64,000 bases of DNA. It comes from Pelecanus crispus (Eukaryota > Chordata > Aves > Pelecaniformes > Pelecanidae). A program made the position numbers and the translations under genes. Numbering within the stretch: position 1 is the first letter of the stretch; each line of letters starts with the position of its first letter. Under the pieces are notes generated by a model, which did not search any database, had not been told where the DNA came from, and saw only the letters and a list, made by a program, of their open reading frames with translations. Below, one piece after another: positions 13,235-33,639 of the stretch. The stretch lies in contig NC_134653.1 in NCBI RefSeq assembly GCF_030463565.1, positions 31,371,150 to 31,435,149 on the forward strand, given 5' to 3'.

Positions 13235-13332
13235 AGGCGCGAAGGCCGCGGCGGCGGCACCGCTGAGGGGGCGCGCGGGGCCGCAGCCCCGCGCGCCCCC
13301 TCAGCGGTGCCGCCGCCGCGGCCTTCGCGCCT
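13235..13332. repeat. Perfect inverted repeat, 47-bp arms, 4-nt loop
   Basis: Bases 13235-13281 are the exact reverse complement of 13286-13332, separated by CGCA (13282-13285). I checked the arms base by base and found no mismatch. They are almost pure G+C and begin and end outward with AGGCGCG and CGCGCCT. The repeat can form a very stable hairpin in single-stranded DNA or RNA. It lies in the TMEM116 CpG island. It may be a genuine palindrome or a fold-back artefact of library preparation or assembly. Confidence 0.95.
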
Positions 13333-13527
13333 TAAAGCGGTTCCCGCCCCGGAGACTCCGGTCCCCCCCTCAGCCCCTCTCTACCACCGGACTCTGCTCG
13401 TAGCCGGTCCACGACGGTGGGGGCCGGTCCCGGGGCGGGCCGTGCGGGAACGCGGGGTTGGCCCCGGGGCGGAGCGCGGGCGGTGCCCGCAGCCCCGGGA
13501 GCGGTGCGGTGGTGGCGGCGGGTACCC

Positions 13528-26032
<12,505 letters not shown>

Positions 26033-26775
26033 TGAATCCCTGTGTCAGAGGAGAACAGGCAGTGTCCTACCGAGACCTCGTCGTGTTTTAGCAATGTCAG
26101 CCAGACCTGGTATCGGGCTGTCTGCTGTGAACTGTCTTGCCAGCAGCAGTGTTAGCTGTAGTCCTGCAGGAGCCTGAGCAGAGCTGTGGGAGACAGATGC
26201 TTTCAGTGAAGATAGTTATTTATTTTACAGGTTTGTATGGACTGTAAATGGATTCTTTAAACATGGTAAATCTTTAGTAGAGACTTTCTCCTTAAGGAAA
26301 TATCTCTAGAAATGCAGCAAATTATGTAACAGCTCAGAGATCTGGTACAGCTCCTTTGAGGGTAGTTGGTCAAAGGATGTTTTACTTCTCTAAGTATTTG
26401 CCATTACAAATTAACAGTAAAGCAAAGGTGAATATTTTTCAATCTCTGACTTTTATTTCACTATAAAAATAAGAACATCTACCATACTAACAGCTAACTA
26501 CGAGGAAAGAAAAATTACAAAGTAGCTTAAAAAAATCAGCACTCACTTCTGTGCCTCGACTTTTTGCACATTTCCCTTCTGTTCTTCATGCCAACTCCTG
26601 CTCAGCTACAATATTCAGAAAAATAAGCTGCTTTGACCTGGTGGAGCATCTCTCCTGAACCAGGTGAGCAGGACTTTGCATGAACCTGTCTATACTCTTC
26701 TAGATGCTCAAGTGAATTATTTACTAAGGTGCCACCGTTCTATAGAAAATAAAACAGATCTTTAGCTGCATTGAA
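26033..26775 (+). other. TMEM116: TMEM116 3' untranslated region with poly(A) signal
   Basis: The TMEM116 stop codon is followed by AT-rich sequence ending at a canonical AATAAA (26748-26753), so cleavage is expected at about 26765-26785. The 3' end meets that of the oppositely oriented ADAM gene, whose own candidate signal lies at 26800-26805 on the other strand. A second TTTATT at 26452-26457 could serve as a distal minus-strand signal. Confidence 0.6.
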
Positions 26776-26799
26776 AACAACTCTCTAACTTTTACACTC

Positions 26800-26805
26800 T
26801 TTATT
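26800..26805 (-). terminator. Candidate poly(A) signal of the left ADAM gene
   Basis: TTTATT on the plus strand reads AATAAA on the minus strand, about 240 bases downstream of the ADAM stop codon at 27047. It is the first canonical signal after that stop. Cleavage would fall at roughly 26770-26790, directly against the predicted TMEM116 3' end. Confidence 0.5.
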
Positions 26806-27046
26806 TCCTAACAGCTTCACTTTTTGGGTCCAACCAAAAATTATTTACATAGTAGGTAATACAAGAAGAGGAAATACTCAAGTTTTGTGTAATTAACTTT
26901 CATACAGTTTACACAGTTACGTTGTGTAAATCATTTTGTGCAAAATCTCCTGGGACTAGCAGTCCAGCTTCAGGGGCATACCTACAGGGCCTGCAGTCCT
27001 TTCCAAACCTCAGGTGGTGGGTTTCCCACTGCTCTCATGTTTTTTT

Positions 27047-29407
27047 TTAAACATACTCTTCTTCTTCTTCTTCTTCTTCTTCTTCTTCTTCTTCCATACT
27101 CTGCTCCTCATCTGGAGGAGTCTCACTTCTCTCTGTGGCTAAACTTGTACTGAAAAACGCAGCTATTGTCTTTCTGTATTTGGTTACAGCCATGAGGAGA
27201 GCAATCAGAACGAGGGCAATGGGAACTGTGATCCCAATTACCATCCTGAATGCTTTATTTTGAACAACCTCTGCCATGGTTATCAGGAGAGGCGGTGGAG
27301 GGCCGCTGTCCACACTCCCTCCCAGGCCGTGGAACTGGCAGTCCGGAGGAGCCCAGCCGGCTTCACAGTGGCAGTGTCCGAGGTTGTTGCAAACCCCTTT
27401 CCCTCCACACAAAACCTTCCCATTGCACTTCGTCCTGACCGTGGCATCTGTGCATGTCTTGTTAATGCAGATCTTTTTTGGCCCACATCTGGTGCCATCA
27501 AGCCCTCCTCCGATGTCAGGTGTATCGATGCTGGCATGGTAGGCTGTGCCCCAGCACCAATCCTCGGGCCCTGGCATCTGAATGATGGTTTCAGAGCCCT
27601 CCAGAACAGGTATCCTCTTCACATTGGCACACTGCAGCCTTCCACACAGAGCATTTTGGGGTTTACATCCCACAAAAGCAACTTTGGTCCCATCACCGCC
27701 ACAGTTGCCAAATCGATCCCCTTTTACGTTCTGCTTTTTGAAGCAACTTTCTGGAGCGCCCCGAGCTTCCTTCCCAAAGATTTTTTGGCACAGGTTGTCA
27801 TAGGTCGCGCATTTCCCGCGGTAGCAGTAGCTGTCGTCGCTGCACGGCATCCCGTCGTGCACGTGCAAATCCTCTGGGCACCACTCCGAAGTCCCATTGC
27901 AATATTCGGGCAAGTCGCACTCGTCCGCCTCCGACCTGCACTTGTGTCCTGCAGCACGGAAGTGGCATTTCTGACAGCATGGCCCAATGGAGCAGACGGC
28001 CCCTGGCTTCAGCCTGCAGTTTTGGTGACAGCAGGGATTGCCTCGGCAGTCCTGCAGCCCCCCACAGTCACACTGCTCTCCCTCATCGATCACCTTGTTG
28101 CCACAATGCTTAAAATAGAAGAGTCTGTGGGGCTCTGGGATGTTGCGCAAGCAGTCGCCATCGCCTCTGCTGATCAGGTCTAAATAGCTCTGCCGGCTGC
28201 AGTTGCTGAAAGCCTTGGCGCCGTCGAGCGAGTCTCCTGTCATGTAGCACTTGGTGGCTTCTCCACACACACACTCCTTTTTGTCGTGCTCCATCCCCAG
28301 GTTGTGACCCAGCTCATGAGTAAAAATAATTGAAAAGGTGATGAAATCTCTCCGTATATGTGAGACAACACCTGACCGATAACCAGGGTGGCAGATGCTA
28401 CCTACGTACGCCAGCCCAACGATTAGTCCAAAGTCCATGTAAGTAAATAAATGTGCGATGTCATATTTCATCCTCTGAGAAAGATCCCTATTTCCCCAGT
28501 CGTTAAAATTTTTAAGAACTACTTCTATATCGGGGCTGTACTTGATGAAGTTGCTGCGTGTCCAGATCTCCAGCCCGATCAGGCAGATGCGAATTTTCAG
28601 AGGGTAGTAGTATGTTTCAGATAAATTGATCGTATCTGTAACCAGCAGCATCACAGAGGTCTCATTGCTCCCTTGGAAGGAAAACAGGTAGTGATCCACC
28701 ACGACAAATATCTCAACGTACATGGTGTGCTTCAGTCTCTGAGACAACTCATGCTTTCCTAAGGCTGTTTTAGCTCCCACCCCATCTGGTTGGTTTCCGA
28801 TCACCTCATCAGTCAATCCGCACATCAAGGGTTTGTTCTGGATCTTCTCTCGCCGATAGAGAAGGTGCTGGAATGTGAGGGACCCCAGCACAGGTTCGAT
28901 GCCATAGCTCAGGTTCCCAATTTCCAGCTGCCCCCTCAGACCCGAGCAGGTGCTCAGCGTGGCGAGGGAGCCGGGGCTGCCGTCCACGTAGCCAAGGTAG
29001 AAGCATTCCTCGGGGACGTGGGGCTGCTCCACCACCCTTGTCCCCCTGGGGCTGTACGTGATGACCGGCAGGTTTTTCACCAGAACTCCTCTCTTCTGTG
29101 TGAGGTGGATGACACGGTCCTCCCCCTCCACCCTGAGGATGTAGGACACTTCTCCCCCCGTGGCTTTTCCTGCCCTGGGGGCCAGTTTCCTCGGCCGGAC
29201 TATCTCATGGACAGCATAGCCCAGCGGTGGCCGATGGCTGCCTGCCCCAGGGAGGAGAGATGCCACCAACACTGCCCAGATCCCCAGCCTGAGGAGCGCT
29301 GCTTTTCCCCGGCCGCCATGATGTGCCTGGAGCCACCTCATCGCCAATGCCTTCAAAATGGCAGTAAGGTGCCTCAGGGAGGGTCCTGCCAACCCTCGCA
29401 CAGACAT
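27047..29407 (-). CDS. ADAM1-like metalloprotease-disintegrin, intact catalytic site, intronless
   Basis: A single open frame encodes a complete 786-aa ADAM. Residues about 40-57 are a hydrophobic signal segment. A prodomain with cysteine switch (MCGLT, Cys196) follows. The metalloprotease domain starts near MYVEIFVVVDHY (229). Its zinc site HELGHNLGMEHD (364-375) is complete, with a downstream Met in CYMTG. The disintegrin domain begins CGNKVIDEGEQCDCG (435), with loop RSEADECD instead of RGD. Cysteine-rich and EGF-like regions (about 655-690), a TM helix (about 722-744) and a short tail ending in 13 Glu plus Tyr-Val complete it. I see no RXXR furin site before the protease domain. The ATG at 29407 was chosen for its A at -3 and an MSV start like that I recall for mammalian ADAM1; the frame is open upstream, so other starts exist. 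Its position between TMEM116 and MAPKAPK5 matches mammalian ADAM1. An ADAM20/21-like label would be the alternative. Confidence 0.88.
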   Translation of the reverse strand: MSVRGLAGPSLRHLTAILKALAMRWLQAHHGGRGKAALLRLGIWAVLVASLLPGAGSHRPPLGYAVHEIVRPRKLAPRAGKATGGEVSYILRVEGEDRVIHLTQKRGVLVKNLPVITYSPRGTRVVEQPHVPEECFYLGYVDGSPGSLATLSTCSGLRGQLEIGNLSYGIEPVLGSLTFQHLLYRREKIQNKPLMCGLTDEVIGNQPDGVGAKTALGKHELSQRLKHTMYVEIFVVVDHYLFSFQGSNETSVMLLVTDTINLSETYYYPLKIRICLIGLEIWTRSNFIKYSPDIEVVLKNFNDWGNRDLSQRMKYDIAHLFTYMDFGLIVGLAYVGSICHPGYRSGVVSHIRRDFITFSIIFTHELGHNLGMEHDKKECVCGEATKCYMTGDSLDGAKAFSNCSRQSYLDLISRGDGDCLRNIPEPHRLFYFKHCGNKVIDEGEQCDCGGLQDCRGNPCCHQNCRLKPGAVCSIGPCCQKCHFRAAGHKCRSEADECDLPEYCNGTSEWCPEDLHVHDGMPCSDDSYCYRGKCATYDNLCQKIFGKEARGAPESCFKKQNVKGDRFGNCGGDGTKVAFVGCKPQNALCGRLQCANVKRIPVLEGSETIIQMPGPEDWCWGTAYHASIDTPDIGGGLDGTRCGPKKICINKTCTDATVRTKCNGKVLCGGKGVCNNLGHCHCEAGWAPPDCQFHGLGGSVDSGPPPPLLITMAEVVQNKAFRMVIGITVPIALVLIALLMAVTKYRKTIAAFFSTSLATERSETPPDEEQSMEEEEEEEEEEEEEYV
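27056..27094 (-). repeat. (CTT)n microsatellite coding a polyglutamate tail
   Basis: Plus-strand CTC followed by twelve TTC triplets encodes 13 consecutive Glu residues at the very C-terminus of the left ADAM protein, in its cytoplasmic tail. Uninterrupted trinucleotide runs of this kind usually vary in length between individuals. Confidence 0.9.
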
Positions 29408-31350
29408 CTTGACCCGCTCTCCCTTGAGGCGCTCAGGCGGTGGCCGTGCCAGAGTTACCCCCTCAGGGCTGGCAAAGGACCTGATGAAGGTGCGTGCCAT
29501 CCTGCTGCCCTGAGGGGTGGCTGTTCCCCTCAGTGCCCCTTGAGAAGGTTCTGGAAGCACTGCGGCCTCTCCCAACCACCACGCTGCCAGCCGGCTGCAA
29601 CACAAGGCCGGGATGGAGCAAGGTGGTGGCACAGGCGCCATGGGTGCTCCTGTGAGGTGACAGGGATGAAGAGCACCCATCCCCGCTGGGCTTCCCTCAC
29701 TGGGGCACCATGGGGTGGCCATCACAGCCAGGGAGCTGCACTTGATCTTCAGGGCCACTCCCCTGCCGCTCAGTGAGATTTGGGGAGCCTCCTCATCCTC
29801 CCCAAGGGGGGAATCCCTGCCCAAAGATTGCCTGTGGATTGTCAAGTCGAGAATTAACCACAGTAACACTCCTCACAGCAAATGAATTTTACAAATGTCG
29901 ATGGCCCTTGGCCACCATCTTACCTCCTTTGCCAGTCTCTAAACCAGTGGGGTCCAGACATTTTTCTTAATCACACAGCTCTATCAGTGTATAAAAAAAA
30001 AAAAAGTGCCCCCCAAATATATGTATAGTTAATTATTTATAAAGTACTACTGAGGTTCTAATATTTTCTTTGGAGACTCCTGCTGTCAGCACTGCCCACA
30101 GGGCATTCATTGGTCACTGGTTGCCCCCACACCTGGCCTGTGCCTGCTGGGTGTCAGGCATGGCTTGTTATAAGGAGAAAAACACATTTCATACCTACAC
30201 GTGAGCGCTGGCAGGCAGCAACATCTGCAGCTCTGAATTTATCATTAACCAGGTCTACCTGGAGGTGAGCAATAGCCCATTCCAGGGGGTAAATTCCCTT
30301 TTCTAGCGCAAAGCACTCTGGCTCCCCAGCATTCATCTGCTTCTTTGGGAAGTGCTATAGTGATTTTTTTTTTTTTTTTTTTTTTTTCTCTTTTCTTCCC
30401 CACCATCCCTGTTCTGCTTCAGTGCTGCTCCTGCAGCCACTGCTCCCAGCTTGCACTGACACCTGCACAGCAGCCTGGCTTTTTTGTCAGCTCAGCCTGG
30501 CAGGGATCGGATGCTGCTGACAACTTCTTTACCTCCTCAAAGCCTTCCTGCAAGCTCCTGTCCAAATGATCCTGCCAGCTTTGCACTTTTCACAGACGCC
30601 ACTGATGTGAGCAGTAATGATTTTTTCTTTTTCCCCCTCTTCTTTCCTTATTTCCTTTCAGATACATTCCACGTCTTTTTCTCCTGTAATCAAGCCTCAG
30701 AGCCCTTTCTTCCCTCCTCCCGTCTCCCACTTAACACCGCCTGATGTTTTCAGCAGCTCGTGTTTGTTCCTGGGCTGCAGTGCTGCAGAGGAGGTGCTCA
30801 GGTATGCCCAGGATGGGCTCGAAGGTGGCACTCTGCCTGGGACCCTGGGTCCAGAGGAGGTGGCTATAGGGTGGCGTGGACAGTTTGAACCCCTTCCTCT
30901 GAGCCGTAGTGGAGGGTCTGTGACCCAAAAGTTTCTTTGCTCAGAGAGAAGAGCAGGTGTCCTGTGGGGACTGCATGTTTAGTGGAGAGGGGGACTCGTT
31001 GCTGCCATCCCCTTTGCTCTGTGCTGAGAGACAACTGTTGCTCTTGCCTTGCAAAAGGCTCTGCTTCAGCCACCCCGGGCTCCTCCTTGCTCAGTCTGTG
31101 TCCATCAGTGTGAACCAGCAGGCAGATTTTAAATTAACCTGAGTGCCCCTGTCATTTTTGTCAATGACTTTTTTTTCCCCTACAGAGCGAGGTCAAGCAA
31201 AACGATTCCATTTTGCTATTCTACGGAATGAAAAGTAGGTCCTCTAATTCTACACTTGCATCTAGATCAATTTTAAATGAGTCCACCACAGCTGGAGTCT
31301 GAAGGTAGTGACTGACCGAGTCCAGCTTTCCACTGCTGCTACGTGAAGTC
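29408..31350. other. Spacer between the two ADAM genes
   Basis: About 1.9 kb separates the ADAM copies. It should contain the 5' region of the left copy and the 3'UTR of the right copy. The frame of the left ADAM stays open leftward of its chosen start, with in-frame ATGs as far as 29722. A 24-base T-run lies at 30364-30387. I see no canonical AATAAA for the right ADAM gene and no additional ADAM fragment. Confidence 0.5.
30364..30387. repeat. Poly(T) run, 24 bases
   Basis: A homopolymer T run lies in the spacer between the two ADAM genes, in a T/C-rich neighbourhood. No flanking sequence suggests a retroposed tail. Confidence 0.9.
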
Positions 31351-33639
31351 CTACACAGGGGAGTTTTGACTCTCAGCTGGTTTTGAGCCATATTCTTCTG
31401 CCTGGTCCTTCGCATCCTCCTCAGGAGCCTGTTCTCTAGCCCAAAAGCATCCAACGAGTCTGTTTAATGTTACTCTGAGCTTTCTCACGTGCACAATGAC
31501 AAGTGCTGCGAGCACCAGAACAGCAACAGTTATTACAGTAATAGCGATGATGAACCTAAAAAGCCCCTTTTTAGTGACCGGTGGAGGCCCACTGTCAACG
31601 CTTCCTCCAAAGCCAATAAACTGGCAGTAGGGAGGTGCCCAACCGTTGTCACAGTGGCAGTTTCCTCTAGTGTTGCAGATGCCTTTTCCTCTGCATGTTC
31701 TCTTGGCAGAACAGTGGGATGTCAAGTACTTCTCCTCAGGGACACACGTCCGATTAATGCAGATCATCTTCTCACCACACTGCGTGCCATCCTTAATGAC
31801 TCCAGCATCCAGAATGTCCACACCCAAGTGGTAGTCTGTGCCCCAACACCAGGTATCGCCCAGTGGGGTCTGAATGATGGTTGTGTGATCTTCCAGCTGA
31901 GGTAGACGTCTAACGTTCGTACACTGCACCCTCCCACACAGGACATTTTCTAGCTTACATTTCTGAAAGTTGACATCTGCCCCATCTCCCCAGCAATTGC
32001 CAAACCGATCCCCTTTCATGTTCACCTCCTGGAAACATGGTAGTGGAGCAGGCTTTGCTTCCTTGCCAAAGATGCTCATACACTGTAAGGTGTGAGATTG
32101 GCATTTGCCTGAATAACAGTACCCATCCTCAGCACACACAGTCCCATCTTGCTTCCCCACATCTGCTGGGCAATGCTCAGATGTCCCATTGCAATATTCA
32201 GGCAGGTCACATGGACCGGTGCTCTCCCTGCACACTTCTCCTTCTGGAAGAGGTCTGCAATTCTTACAGCAGCCTCCAGAAGTGCAAATGGCTCCTTTTT
32301 TTTTTTGACAGGTATTGTCACAACAAAGGTCCAATTTACACCGTGCTTCTGAGCCACAGTCGCACTCCTCCCCAACCTCCAGGACACCATTCCCGCAGCG
32401 CTGCAGCACGAATGCCGTTACCAGTTCTGGGGCATTATTAAGGCAGAATCCTTGCCCTGATGCTATAAAATCAAAATAGTGCTTTTTGCTGCAGTTGCTG
32501 AACTGATAGTTCACTGTCCCATGTGCGCTCATGATGCATTTAGAGGTGTTTCCACACCTGCAGTATCTGTCATCATGTTCCATGCCAAGGGCATATCCTA
32601 ACACACGAGCAACATGGACAGCAGTGTCCATGTAAGGCCGTTTTGCAAATGATACAACAGCAGAGGCACGTTTTCTATCACATGCACTGGCAAAGTTGGA
32701 TTTGCCACCCATGTGCAATGCTCTCGTACCGCGATCAAAGTCCATCGAGGCAAATAGACACCCCACGTCATGCACGGCGTACATAAGGCTTTGCTGCTTC
32801 CACCAAAGACTAAAATTATGAAGGACCTTGGTTATGTTTTTGGTAACACTGATAGGGTTCTTCTCCACCCAAACCTCTAGTGCAGTTATCAAAACACGAA
32901 GGCGGAAAGAATAAAACAGCCCGTCCACCAGATTGATTATTTCAATAACTTCCAGTGTCACATTAGTTATACTTCCGCCAAAGGTGTCAAACCCTTCCTT
33001 GTCCACCACGACAAGGAGCTCCAAATATCGTGTGTGCCCCCGGGGCTGGAACTGTCCTGTGGCTGTACCGGGACCTGGAAATTGTCCGCTTCTGTTAGGC
33101 ATTTTGTACATCACTGTTTCAGGAACCACCTCCTCCCTCTGCAACAGAAGATGCTCAGCCATGGAGGAAGCTGCCAGGGGCTCGATGCTGTAGCTTGAGT
33201 TTCCAATCTGCAGCAGTCCTCTGAGCCCAGAGCAGGTATTCAGAGTCACCATGGAGTCCAGGATGCCTTCCACGTAGCCGTGGTAATAGCAGTCTGCTGG
33301 CACATGGGGCTGTTTGACCACGATTTCCCCTCTGGAGTCACGAGTGAATACGGGGAAGTTTTTTATTACAAAGTCTTTCTGCCTGAGGTGAATCGTGTAA
33401 TTTACCCCCTGAATGCTAATGATATAGGACACTTCATCCTGGCTGGCTTTCTCTGCCTTGGCGCCAAGTTTCCTTGGGATAACTATCTCGTAGGCTGTGT
33501 AGCCCCAAGAGGGCTGGGGACTACAGTCTGCACAGGGCAGCAGGAGCCCCCAGAAGAGGGAGGAGAGGCCCAGTCCAAGGAGGAGGAGAACCCCTCTGCC
33601 CATCGAGGCACACCTCGGCTGTGTCCAGCTTGGAGCCAT
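31351..33639 (-). CDS. ADAM1-like paralogue, protease-dead, intronless
   Basis: A single 762-aa open frame has full ADAM architecture: signal segment (about 14-38), prodomain, metalloprotease-like domain (from about RYLELLVVVD, 204), disintegrin (CGNGVLEVGEECDCG, 415), cysteine-rich, EGF-like, TM helix (about 693-718) and a 44-residue acidic tail. It is clearly a tandem paralogue of its left neighbour (shared GDRFGNC, CWGT-YH, GFGGSVDSGPPP). Catalytic features are lost: the zinc motif reads RVLGYALGMEHD (345-356), so His, Glu and the second His are Arg345, Val346 and Tyr349; only His355 remains. The prodomain cysteine-switch position is Tyr178. The frame is uninterrupted and disintegrin cysteines are kept, so it looks like a functional non-protease adhesion-type ADAM rather than a pseudogene. 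Start at the first Met; Met13 is an alternative. Confidence 0.88.
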   Translation of the reverse strand: MAPSWTQPRCASMGRGVLLLLGLGLSSLFWGLLLPCADCSPQPSWGYTAYEIVIPRKLGAKAEKASQDEVSYIISIQGVNYTIHLRQKDFVIKNFPVFTRDSRGEIVVKQPHVPADCYYHGYVEGILDSMVTLNTCSGLRGLLQIGNSSYSIEPLAASSMAEHLLLQREEVVPETVMYKMPNRSGQFPGPGTATGQFQPRGHTRYLELLVVVDKEGFDTFGGSITNVTLEVIEIINLVDGLFYSFRLRVLITALEVWVEKNPISVTKNITKVLHNFSLWWKQQSLMYAVHDVGCLFASMDFDRGTRALHMGGKSNFASACDRKRASAVVSFAKRPYMDTAVHVARVLGYALGMEHDDRYCRCGNTSKCIMSAHGTVNYQFSNCSKKHYFDFIASGQGFCLNNAPELVTAFVLQRCGNGVLEVGEECDCGSEARCKLDLCCDNTCQKKKGAICTSGGCCKNCRPLPEGEVCRESTGPCDLPEYCNGTSEHCPADVGKQDGTVCAEDGYCYSGKCQSHTLQCMSIFGKEAKPAPLPCFQEVNMKGDRFGNCWGDGADVNFQKCKLENVLCGRVQCTNVRRLPQLEDHTTIIQTPLGDTWCWGTDYHLGVDILDAGVIKDGTQCGEKMICINRTCVPEEKYLTSHCSAKRTCRGKGICNTRGNCHCDNGWAPPYCQFIGFGGSVDSGPPPVTKKGLFRFIIAITVITVAVLVLAALVIVHVRKLRVTLNRLVGCFWAREQAPEEDAKDQAEEYGSKPAESQNSPV

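Noticed and set aside
27260-29776. Plus-strand frames of 307 and 328 codons opposite the left ADAM gene
   Set aside because: They are antisense shadows of a well-supported cysteine-rich ADAM coding sequence with no family features of their own.
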